Part shown: one piece after another, positions 6,740 to 13,839 of the stretch | Position numbering within the stretch: the first letter of the stretch is position 1 | Layout: each line of letters opens with the position of its first letter | Source: Xanthobacteraceae bacterium | GTDB lineage: Bacteria; Pseudomonadota; Alphaproteobacteria; Rhizobiales; Xanthobacteraceae | DNA: 15,225 nt | Reading direction: 5' to 3' | Assembly (NCBI GenBank): GCA_030043175.1 | Contig: JASHYD010001011.1 | Coordinates: forward strand, 1 to 15,225 | Program-made: the position numbers and the translations under genes | The notes under the pieces: generated by a model | What the model was told of the DNA's origin: nothing | The model's database searches: none | The model's input: the letters and a program-made list of their open reading frames with translations, nothing else

Positions 6740-8472
6740 CCGCCGACCTGCGCTCCAAGCTGCTGCCACGCAACGTGGCCGCTCTGCGGCGCTTCCAGGA
6801 TCCCGCTGCGACGCCGCGCGAGGTTACCGGCAATCCGGTAATGACGCGCCTAGAATCGGGAATCGGCAACTGCTTCCCTGGCCTCGAATGCGATCTGCGC
6901 AATCTCGAGCGCCGGTTCTTCCCATTCCTGGAGATCGACATTGACTTCTCGGTCACGCAAGGCGTTATGCAGGTCAGCGCAGTCGATCTTCGCGGGGTCG
7001 AGGACGCCGCGAGTAAGGGCAATCTGTCGGCTGCGGATGCTGACAGCTACCGGACCATCTCACAGGATTTGCGCAATGGGGCGAACTGGGCGGTCGGCAA
7101 CATCGCCGGCGATTTTGGGCCGTTTAAGCAGCAGTCGTTCAACCCTGACGCCTTGACAGGATTGAGCTTCGGGGACCAGCGGCTTCCGCCGGAACCCTGG
7201 GCCGCGGTGCGCTCGCTGGTGGAGGGCAAGCCGGTCACGCTCGAGCTGGTACGCAACCCCGCACCTGGCACCATTATGCTCACCGGTGCGCGCTCCCGCT
7301 ATCTCGACGACACGGGGGCGCTGGCGCGGATGTTCCAGCCTGGCGAACTTACACAGTCGCTGTGCAGTCCATGGACGCACGACTTCCGCGACTGCGCGTG
7401 CTTCTACTGGGCGTCGAACCACCCCGATATCGCACTGCCGCCGCTTCCCACCCCGCCGCCCGCAGACGGCGATCCGCGCTGGGACCTTGCGACATCCTGG
7501 GAGCGTGCCGACCGGTCTGTCGCGTCGCCTCCGGTGGCCAGGCAGAACGGCAGCCAGGCGGTGGCGGAAATCGCGCACCACGCCATCAACCGCGACTGGC
7601 AACTACTCAACTTCGTGCTGGAACGGCGTGAGCGGCTCAGTGACTATATGCCTGGCGAATTCAACGCGAGCCCGTTGCCTGACCGGGCCACCCTGCTCGC
7701 GCAACTGCGCTACGCCGCCGGGGTCGAGATCGCGGCTATGCAGGAATACCTGACAGCCGCATGGTCGCTCCGCCCGGCCGAGGGTCAGCCGGAGCCGCTG
7801 CTCGGCGATATCAAGGCGGCGTTCCACGAGCTGCTGCGCATTGCGATTGGCGAGATGCGGCACGTGCGCCTGGTCAACGACGTGCTGTCCGGTCTCTCCA
7901 CGCCTGGCGGCTTCACGCCCGCGCTCGCGGTCGCTGCGGAGGTGCCAGGGACAAAGGTCGGGACGGTGCGGCCAGTGATGCTGCGGGCGGCGACGCAGGC
8001 AGCGATCGATGACTTCATCGGTCTCGAAGCGCCTTCGCAGTCGGTAGATGGGCTGTACGGCCGGATCCTCACGACGCTGCAGATGACCCCGGGTGCCGAG
8101 GAGCAGCAGCAGACAGTGCGGACGGTGATGGCCGAAGGGCAGGACCATTGGGAGACGTTCCTGGCCATCAAGGAATGGCTCGGCCGCCATCGCGAGGCGG
8201 ACTATCTGCGCGACGTCAACCTGCAGCCGCCGCCGCAGGGTAACCCGGCGCACCAGGAGCTGCAGAGGCGCTACGCTGGCCTCTTGGACCGCCTCTACAG
8301 CGGCTATCAGCAGGGGATTCCGAACGGGGCACCTGACATCAACTCCGCGCGCTCATCGATGCTGGGAGCAACCGGGCTGCAGGGCGCGCTGGACGCGGTA
8401 GCTGCCGGGCCGTTCCTCGTTGTATTCGACCCCATCGCCGATCCGCGCTTCACCGCAATCCATCCGCCCTGA
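6736..8472 (+). CDS. LodA-like CTQ catalytic half fused to a ferritin-like domain
   Basis: This is a 578-residue fusion. Residues 1 to about 300 resemble the C-terminal half of LodA. GNCFPGLECD at 44-53 (C46, C52) matches the family's GGAFFPGIE-type segment that carries the CTQ cysteine. ELTQSLCSPWTHDFRDCACF at 204-223 matches the segment carrying the CTQ tryptophan; the W213-T214-H215 triplet equals W581-T582-H583 of LodA as I recall it. RDWQLLNFV at 286-294 matches the family's W-x2-LGFV end piece. Residues 320 to about 485 form a ferritin-like helical bundle of the iminophenylpyruvate dimer synthase type, as in VioB/RebD, with candidate metal ligands E331 or E337, E365, E373-x2-H376 and E467-x2-DH471. 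The final ~90 residues are of unknown role. GGAGGA (6722-6727) sits 8 bases before the ATG. There is no signal peptide. Catalytic activity and metal content are inferences. Confidence 0.75.
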   Translation: MTADLRSKLLPRNVAALRRFQDPAATPREVTGNPVMTRLESGIGNCFPGLECDLRNLERRFFPFLEIDIDFSVTQGVMQVSAVDLRGVEDAASKGNLSAADADSYRTISQDLRNGANWAVGNIAGDFGPFKQQSFNPDALTGLSFGDQRLPPEPWAAVRSLVEGKPVTLELVRNPAPGTIMLTGARSRYLDDTGALARMFQPGELTQSLCSPWTHDFRDCACFYWASNHPDIALPPLPTPPPADGDPRWDLATSWERADRSVASPPVARQNGSQAVAEIAHHAINRDWQLLNFVLERRERLSDYMPGEFNASPLPDRATLLAQLRYAAGVEIAAMQEYLTAAWSLRPAEGQPEPLLGDIKAAFHELLRIAIGEMRHVRLVNDVLSGLSTPGGFTPALAVAAEVPGTKVGTVRPVMLRAATQAAIDDFIGLEAPSQSVDGLYGRILTTLQMTPGAEEQQQTVRTVMAEGQDHWETFLAIKEWLGRHREADYLRDVNLQPPPQGNPAHQELQRRYAGLLDRLYSGYQQGIPNGAPDINSARSSMLGATGLQGALDAVAAGPFLVVFDPIADPRFTAIHPP

Positions 8473-8477
8473 CCCCG

Positions 8478-9488
8478 ATGACGCGGGCGTCTTGCGGCAC
8501 AGTGATTCTCGGCGCCGGATCCGCGGGCCTCGCGGCCGCGTTGGCCCTCTCTGGACGGAGCCGGGTGAGGATCATCGCGCCGACTGTTCCGACGGCCGCG
8601 GACGCGGCGCGGGTCGACATGGTGCCAGCGGCCTTTCTGGCATTCCTGCTGGAACTCGGTGTTCATCCCTCGCAGATCGGCGTGCGGGATCTGCACGATG
8701 TCCGGTACATCGCCTGGACCGGAGCGACGCCGGAGACCGTGCATGGCGCCGCGATGGCCCATGTCCAGCGCCCAGCGTTGGAGCTTGCACTGCTTGCCGC
8801 TGTGGAACGGATGCCCGGTATCCGAATTCTTCCCAGTTCGCCATCATACCTGACAGACTCGGACGAACGACTGATCGATGCGACCGGGCGCCGGGCGTTC
8901 TCGACGAAGCAAACTGTTGGTTTGGCGGCCCCCTGGATCGCGCGTGTATTTTCGCTGCGCGGTGTCTTCGAAAAAGCGGATCAAGCCTTCCGTATGGCGG
9001 CGCTTCCGGCCGGTTATGTCTATCGATTGGCAACTCCGAGGCTACTCTCTGTCGGTGTGGTTCTCAGCAAGGCAGCGGGGCGGCTGGCTCCCCAGGACAT
9101 TGAGAGATACATTCGATCCGCCGGTGCTGGCTGGGTGATAGAAGACCTGCGCCCGCTTGACTCGATCGAGATAGGGAGGGGTGGTATCGCCTCAGTGCAG
9201 TGGAGCTCAGGCCTTTCTCCGATGCTGCGTGTGGGCGACGCGTTGCTGGGGCGAGACTCGCTATCAGCTCAAGGCTTATGCTCAGGCCTATCCGACGCCG
9301 CTATGCTAGTGCGTGAAATTAGTCGTTCGGACCAATGGGCGAACCGCCAGCGCCAGCAGCTGATGCGGCACCTTCGATACCTAGCCGCAGCGATCGACCG
9401 CTCGCGGTTTCGCGCCGAAAATGCATGGTCTGACTATAGACTTTTCTTGGGCGGATTTTTGCTGACAAGGATTACAGCCTTGACGTAA
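8478..9488 (+). CDS. LodB/QhpG-like FAD-dependent modifying flavoprotein
   Basis: This 336-residue flavoprotein has a group A monooxygenase layout. The N-terminal Rossmann dinucleotide-binding loop is TVILGAGSAGLAAAL (GxGxxG at 12-17), an ATG segment lies at 135-137 (DATGRRA), and the second FAD-binding motif RVGDALLGRDSLSAQGLCSG (251-270) follows the GDAxxxxDPxxGxG pattern. LodB in the LodA system and QhpG in the amine dehydrogenase system are flavoproteins that hydroxylate the Trp precursor of CTQ, and this is the likely role here. At 336 residues it is a little shorter than these relatives, with the C-terminal substrate-facing part reduced. It starts 5 bases after the preceding stop and ends the operon. 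No membrane segment or signal peptide is seen. A halogenase role is less likely, because no WxWxIP motif is present. Confidence 0.82.
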   Translation: MTRASCGTVILGAGSAGLAAALALSGRSRVRIIAPTVPTAADAARVDMVPAAFLAFLLELGVHPSQIGVRDLHDVRYIAWTGATPETVHGAAMAHVQRPALELALLAAVERMPGIRILPSSPSYLTDSDERLIDATGRRAFSTKQTVGLAAPWIARVFSLRGVFEKADQAFRMAALPAGYVYRLATPRLLSVGVVLSKAAGRLAPQDIERYIRSAGAGWVIEDLRPLDSIEIGRGGIASVQWSSGLSPMLRVGDALLGRDSLSAQGLCSGLSDAAMLVREISRSDQWANRQRQQLMRHLRYLAAAIDRSRFRAENAWSDYRLFLGGFLLTRITALT

Positions 9489-9905
9489 CGGTTTCATCAT
9501 GAGTCGACGATGTCGATACATCCGGCGCGCCGGTCGAGCGGTTGTGGGCCTCATGTACAGAAACGTCACGCACTACAAAAAGCCAAATGTCGACGCCTCC
9601 AGTCAGCCGGTCCACAACGAGCATGGCGGCCATGTTACATGCCGGCTGAATGCCTTCGCTCTACACCCGCACGGCCATCTGGTACACTGAGTCATTAGTC
9701 GTGATAAGGCAGCATCTGGTTTTGTTGTAATTGAACACCGTGCGCCGAGCGCTGCAGTACTCAAAAATTCGCGATTCTCCTTTACTGCGATTGCCTTGCG
9801 TGATAATCATGCTGTTAATCGATATTATGGGCGCTCACTATACTTAAGCGATGAGGTCGGCGCTGTTGTTCTGAGTTTCGTTTTAAATGTTTTATTATAT
9901 GCCTT
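9489..9905. other. AT-rich spacer after the operon
   Basis: No supported gene lies here. Short plus-strand frames at 9499-9698 look random. CCGGCGCGCCGG (9522-9533) is a 12-base perfect palindrome and CATGGCGGCCATG (about 9624) a second short one. Neither is followed by a T-run, so I do not call a terminator. The sequence turns AT-rich from about 9700, and TATACT (9839-9844) could be a -10 box for the gene starting near 9906. The -35 match 18 bases upstream is poor. Confidence 0.4.
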
Positions 9906-10838
9906 TTGCTTTTACTTTCATTGGCGGTGAGGGCCGCGGCCGCAGACAGCTGCATTCTGATCGATACTGACGCAGATCTTGATGACTATCGTGCAATAGC
10001 AGCCCTCGCGTCCGGCAAACAGATCCGGGCGATCATCGTAACTGAGGGAATTTCGCGACGAGCCGAAGGCGCGGTTGCGATGCAGGACTTCCTTCGGCGA
10101 TTTGAGCTCACGATCCCCGTGCTGCTGGGTGTGAGCCCAGATCCTTACAGGGAATATGAAGAACGGAAGGGATCGCTGGACTGGCGCAAGATTGCTGAGA
10201 GCCTAAACGGCGTTCTGAATTCAGTTGGCATCTCGTCACCAGCCGAAAGCGACGTCGCAATCGCGGTCAGACCGTACATAAACGACTGCTCTAAAATCAC
10301 GCTGCTAATGATCGGACCATGGACCTCGTTCATGAGGTACGCGACGGCGATTTTGCCGAGGATTAATCGCATTGTCGCGCAAGGGCGACCATATTCGGAC
10401 GAAATCGGCGGAGAGCCGGATGGCTTCAACTGTGTCTACGACAAGCAATCTTGCTTTGCTGCTTTCGATCTTCTCGCTGGTCTCCAACTGCGTGGGCGAC
10501 GAGGCCTGAGAATAACCTGGGTCGATATCCCCAACAATGCGGACGTTTGCGGCCTAGCCGAGCCCGGTATCGACGAGTCTGGGCAGCGCAAATTTGCTTT
10601 TGCGCCCAACGTGGCTTGGCTTGAAAGTCTACGCAATGCAGGAGGCCGGGCAAGCGTCATCGCTGAGATCCTGCAGAACAAGGTGGAGAGCTGGAACAAA
10701 ACCTCTCTTTGGGACGATCTAACTGCGCTTTACATCCTTCGCCCGGAGATATTTGGGGTGAGAGGCGGGCATTTAGAGCCGTGCATCCCGGCACAATCGG
10801 TGCGCGATCTCCTCAAGGACTTTATGTCCAAGGGCTGA
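9906..10838 (+). CDS. Exported nucleoside hydrolase-like protein
   Basis: This protein of about 310 residues resembles inosine/uridine-type N-ribosyl hydrolases. ILIDTDADLDDYRAIAAL (residues 17-34) matches the family's Ca2+-binding DTDxGxDDAxAL motif, with D22, D26 and D27 as the metal ligands. SLWDDLTALYILRPEIF (268-284) matches the late HDxxAxxxxxxPxxF-type motif, but Trp stands where the usual His precedes the Asp, so activity on ordinary nucleosides is doubtful. The N-terminus (LLLSLAVRAAAADS) looks like the end of a signal peptide, so a periplasmic site is likely. No ATG is available: the TTG at 9906 lacks a charged n-region. An ATG at 9851 opens MRSALLF in another frame and stops at once, so a small frameshift may have damaged the leader. 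Base composition is lower in GC than the operon upstream, suggesting a separate origin. Confidence 0.68.
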   Translation: MLLLSLAVRAAAADSCILIDTDADLDDYRAIAALASGKQIRAIIVTEGISRRAEGAVAMQDFLRRFELTIPVLLGVSPDPYREYEERKGSLDWRKIAESLNGVLNSVGISSPAESDVAIAVRPYINDCSKITLLMIGPWTSFMRYATAILPRINRIVAQGRPYSDEIGGEPDGFNCVYDKQSCFAAFDLLAGLQLRGRRGLRITWVDIPNNADVCGLAEPGIDESGQRKFAFAPNVAWLESLRNAGGRASVIAEILQNKVESWNKTSLWDDLTALYILRPEIFGVRGGHLEPCIPAQSVRDLLKDFMSKG

Positions 10839-11052
10839 ATACGGCCCTCAACAAGGCTTGTTTTCCGATTGCCGCCATGCCTGCGCAAGACGCAAATGCG
10901 CTTTTCGCGCCAATGCTACTGGACCTCTGTCGCGGCGCCGACAGCCTCGCCGCCCTGGCAGCCGGGCGGAGCGCCCTTACGATTCTTTAGCGCTCTCACG
11001 GCCGCGCGGGCGGATATTCTCAGTTCGGGCTCGGAGCGGTGCATGCAGTGCG

Positions 11053-11520
11053 TCATCCCGCTGTTGAACTGCCGTCGCCCCTTCCATCGAGCGTGAACTG
11101 TTCGACCAGTCGGCTGGTAAGCGTGAGCAACAGGGCATGGTCGCCTTTCGGCAACCGGAGCGACCGCGCCTTGCCGGTCGGTTCCTTGCACAGCGCGATC
11201 TCGCGACTCTGCTGGTCGGCCGACATCGACGATCGCGCCACCAAACCGAGCGAGGTGAGCGTGAGCACAGCGGAGCCGGGATCCTCAGCCAGCGCCGTCG
11301 CATAACGGCCGGGCCAGCGGTGCTCGAGCTGTGGTCCATCCATCAACAGCGCGATCACCAAATTGGGGCCGATCGCGTTCGTCACCGTGAGTACGGGATC
11401 ATAGCGAGCAAGGTCCTCGCAGATTAGCACGGATAGCGTCGCATGCGCACGAAACAGCATGACGTAACATTCGCGATTGCTGACATCGATCTGTTCCCAC
11501 CACTTGTAGCGCGGATCGAG
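11053..11520 (-). pseudogene. Nitrilase-superfamily remnant, 5'-truncated
   Basis: The minus-strand translation gives DPRYKWWEQIDVSNRECYV (ending at 11461), then MLFRAHATLSVLICEDLARY from 11460 and GPNLVIALLMDGPQLEHRWP further on. The LICEDLAR segment fits the nucleophile Cys element of carbon-nitrogen hydrolases. The flanking sequence is typical of the C-terminal part of such a domain, where the GPQLxxRWPGRYA stretch and VLTLTSLG follow. A full domain needs roughly 150 more residues upstream with the catalytic Glu and Lys. In this frame a stop lies at 11574-11572 and no such motifs precede it. Pieces such as FDAVKSEIMNQLTGADRERL in another frame near 11700 may be more of the same decayed gene. 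The ORF ends at 11053 in a low-complexity tail. Confidence 0.55.
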
Positions 11521-11750
11521 AACGTGAGAGGTGGTATCGGCGGATCTGCGGTTACGTGCCCGGCGATCGCGTCACCCAGTCGGCTCTGGTTTATTTCAGC
11601 GGGCTGCTGGCGTCCAGCGTCGGAAACATTGCGGCCGGTCGTCAACGGTCGCTGGCCCGAGGCGCTCCCGATCGGCGCCGGTCAGCTGGTTCATTATCTC
11701 GCTTTTAACGGCGTCGAAGAATAGCCGCGGGTACGATCTCGCTTGTGGCC

Positions 11751-11796
11751 GTCCTTCGAGACGCGCGCAAGAGCGCGCTCCTCAGGACGAGGCTGA
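11751..11796. repeat. REP-like palindromic element
   Basis: The core is GCGCGC (11763-11768), loop AAGA, GCGCGC (11773-11778), flanked by CCTTCGAGAC on the left and TCCTCAGGACGAGG on the right, giving an imperfect longer stem. I associate the CCTTCGAGACGCGC...GCGCTCCTCAGGATGAGG form with a highly repeated intergenic palindrome of Bradyrhizobium and Rhodopseudomonas genomes, from memory. It lies between a decayed gene and a transposon-like element, a typical extragenic position. There is no T-run, so it is not a standard terminator. Confidence 0.6.
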
Positions 11797-11838
11797 CGAT
11801 GGTATCGATATGATTCGCACCATGGAAACACTGCACTA

Positions 11839-11999
11839 GGAGTGTGTCCGAATATTCGTGATCGCCAACTTCGACGAGAATTTGATTCCACCGAAGCCGC
11901 GAAGAGGAGTCGAATTTTGCATCACCATTCTGGAAACGACCAACAATGAGAATTCCATTCCCAGCGACTCCACGTTTTCCGATTACTCGGACAGGCTCC
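11839..11999. mobile_element. MITE-like element with 20-bp terminal inverted repeats and TA target duplication
   Basis: The left end GGAGTGTGTCCGAATATTCG (11839-11858) and the reverse complement of the right end, GGAGCCTGTCCGAGTAATCG (11999-11980), match at 16 of 20 positions. TA stands immediately outside both ends (11837-11838 and 12000-12001), as a 2-base target duplication would. The 161-bp interior has no coding capacity, so any movement would need a transposase supplied elsewhere. TA duplications are known for the IS427 group of the IS5 family and for IS630-type elements; I cannot decide between them. The right end forms part of the stop codon of the neighbouring HupE/UreJ-like gene. 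Confidence 0.6.
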
Positions 12000-13111
12000 T
12001 AGATGAGCGCGCTTGCTCGCTCGCTGAACCAGAACGAGGCGAGAAGAAACGCGACGGCCGAAAGCCCCGGTGCCAGCAGGTGCAAATAGATACGCTCGCG
12101 ACGTACCACGAAGACGATGGGCACGAGCAAGAGCGCCAGCGCCAGTTGCCCGAATTCCACGCCGAGATTGAAGCCACCAAGCGCCAGCAACAGCCCTGAT
12201 GGCGGAAGGCGCATGGGCCCGAGCGCGGTCGCGAAAGCCAGACCGTGGATCAGTCCAAAGCCAAAGGCGACATTCCAGCGGATGCGGGGCAAAATGGGCC
12301 TGACATTATCAATCGCCGCCAGCATGATTGTAACCGCTATGGCTGGATCGACGATACGCGACGGCACTTCGATGATACCCAGAAGCGCGAACGACAAGGT
12401 GATAGTATGAGCGATCGTGAAGGCGGTCAGGATTTTAAGCATTTCGACCAACACCGTGCCGAAGCGGTCAAGCGGCAGCCAAGCGATTCCGGTCGCGCGG
12501 CGGAACGGCACGACGATCATCAAGACACCAACGAAGAGTAGATGATCGTAACCGATGAGGATATGGTCGACTCCAAAGCTGACAAATCGAAGAATTTCGT
12601 CTCTCACGGTTCCCGCGGCGCGATCAATGGCTACCTCGGAATGATCCGGCGATAGTACATCGCTCAGCTCTCCAGATTGCGTCACAAGCGTCAGCAGGCC
12701 GCGGTGGGAGGGGTCGAGATCGAAAAGCAGGTTGTACTTCAGGGTGATGGCCCCGAGGCCCCCCGGGCAATCGGCAGTGAAGCGAAGGACCGCATAAGCG
12801 ACACCAGCGTGGTAATCGACCAGCAAGTCGTCCGGCCGTGGCGCGCAGCCGACGAGCGAAAGGCGGCCGAAAGCGTAAGTCTCGATGGCGTCGCGCCTGG
12901 ACTTGAGCATGCCCCATGTCACCTGTCCGTCGGGCCCGGCGCGCAGACCGACTGCCGCATCGAGATCACGCAACGCGATGTCCCATTGACCCCTCAACCT
13001 GCCATTGGCCTCGAGTTCGATGCGGAGATAGCTGTCGGAAGCGAGATGCGCGCGCGCCGGATCACTGGCGACTGCGGCGGCCAAGCAGACCAGCAGCACG
13101 TGCAACCTCAC
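11999..13111 (-). CDS. HupE/UreJ-like membrane protein with periplasmic N-terminal domain
   Basis: From GTG at 13111 (370 residues) a signal peptide, MRLHVLLVCLAAAVASDPAR, ending near ARA-H, leads into an extracytoplasmic domain of about 150 residues. Several membrane helices then follow. The HupE/UreJ signatures are GVDHILIGYDHLLF (180-193), TAFTIAHTITL (229-239), GFGLIHGLAFA (284-294) and NLGVEFGQ (315-322). H183, H190, D189, H235, H289 and E319 lie in membrane segments, as expected for a metal-handling permease; relatives are proposed to move nickel or cobalt. The GTG is chosen because it overlaps the upstream TGA by 4 bases and starts a proper signal peptide; the frame stays open to 13807 only by antisense overlap. 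The stop is TAG, made of a TA duplication plus the first base of the adjacent element, so the original last residues (after FWFSERA) may be altered. Confidence 0.85.
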   Translation of the reverse strand: MRLHVLLVCLAAAVASDPARAHLASDSYLRIELEANGRLRGQWDIALRDLDAAVGLRAGPDGQVTWGMLKSRRDAIETYAFGRLSLVGCAPRPDDLLVDYHAGVAYAVLRFTADCPGGLGAITLKYNLLFDLDPSHRGLLTLVTQSGELSDVLSPDHSEVAIDRAAGTVRDEILRFVSFGVDHILIGYDHLLFVGVLMIVVPFRRATGIAWLPLDRFGTVLVEMLKILTAFTIAHTITLSFALLGIIEVPSRIVDPAIAVTIMLAAIDNVRPILPRIRWNVAFGFGLIHGLAFATALGPMRLPPSGLLLALGGFNLGVEFGQLALALLLVPIVFVVRRERIYLHLLAPGLSAVAFLLASFWFSERASALI

Positions 13112-13791
13112 CCATGCCCTGTTAATCGAGAATACTCCAATGCGCAGACCATAAGGCCAACGGATGCGATCCAGCTGGCGCCGACTCGAAAAGTGATGTT
13201 CAACCAGTCCCGGCCCGGCGCGTGCGTCGTGCCGATGAGTCCATAAGACACCGTAGACGCAGTCGCGATCGACACGCCAAGCGCGAACACCCATTGCTGC
13301 GATCCACCCAGCTCGACCGCGTCTGAGCTGCCGATGAGCGCGCCACACCAGGCCGCAATTACCAAAAGCCAGGCCGCCGCAATGTTCACCGCCGAGGCGG
13401 CAGCGGCGCCGAGAAGAAACATCGTCCCGGACAGAAGGAGCGGTGCGTTGAAATGCAATTGAAGCGCCGCGCTGAGATTGGCGCCCAGCAGCGAGCAAAT
13501 GAGGACAGCGCCAACTATAGACGAGTTGATACGGCGTCTTTGAAGGCCAGTCCATATGGCGAGCGCCAGCAGAATCCCAAGTTGGTCCAATGCAGCCAGG
13601 ACGTGCAATACCCCTGACCAAAAGCTCCCCAAACTCTCGAACGCGGTGTGCGCCTCCGCGCGGCTCGGCACAAACGCCGTCAGGCCGACAATGGCCGAAG
13701 TCGCATAGCCGCAAGCGGCTCCGTGTTTCGATATTCCCGACACTTTGCGACGATACCGCACACCGCAGCCGACCGCGCATATCCCCATCAT
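13108..13791 (-). CDS. HupE/UreJ-like membrane protein, divergent
   Basis: With ATG at 13791 the protein has 227 residues. It has a leader ending SRAEA-H (residues 43-48) and about six hydrophobic segments. After the predicted cleavage, SFWSGVLHVLAALDQLGILL (56-75) matches the HupE/UreJ opening GFLHPLxGLDHLLAM, but the second metal-type His is Gln (Q70), while H63 and D69 remain. Later Gly/Ala-rich helices (LLLSGTMFLLGAAAASAVNI) fit the family. The start is uncertain: GTG at 13821 and GTG at 13743 are alternatives, and 13743 gives the most compact signal peptide. It lies 48 bases after the DUF4331-like gene and overlaps the next HupE/UreJ-like gene by 4 bases, so the three are probably one transcript. 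The two HupE-like proteins differ enough that they may work as a heteromer. Confidence 0.72.
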   Translation of the reverse strand: MMGICAVGCGVRYRRKVSGISKHGAACGYATSAIVGLTAFVPSRAEAHTAFESLGSFWSGVLHVLAALDQLGILLALAIWTGLQRRRINSSIVGAVLICSLLGANLSAALQLHFNAPLLLSGTMFLLGAAAASAVNIAAAWLLVIAAWCGALIGSSDAVELGGSQQWVFALGVSIATASTVSYGLIGTTHAPGRDWLNITFRVGASWIASVGLMVCALEYSRLTGHG

Positions 13792-13839
13792 GTTCACGCT
13801 CGCGCACGCGGTCGAAGCCACGCGCCCGCCTGTCCCGAC

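Noticed and set aside
8478..9488. Flavin-dependent halogenase
   Set aside because: The FAD motifs fit, but the WxWxIP motif of tryptophan halogenases is absent and the operon context favours a LodB/QhpG-type role.
9522..9533. Palindrome CCGGCGCGCCGG as a terminator of the quinoenzyme operon
   Set aside because: It has no room for a loop and no T-run after it; such palindromes arise easily in GC-rich DNA.
9499..9698. Short plus-strand ORFs after the operon
   Set aside because: There are two overlapping frames with no ribosome binding site, biased composition or recognisable motif.
10850..10864. AACAAGGCTTGTT followed by TT as a terminator for the nucleoside hydrolase-like gene
   Set aside because: The palindrome leaves no workable loop and the stem is short and A/T-rich. 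It is too weak to call.
11999..13807. A 602-residue version of the HupE/UreJ-like protein extending upstream to 13807
   Set aside because: The upstream half runs through the other HupE/UreJ-like gene in a different frame. The GTG at 13111 starts a clean signal peptide and overlaps the preceding stop by 4 bases.
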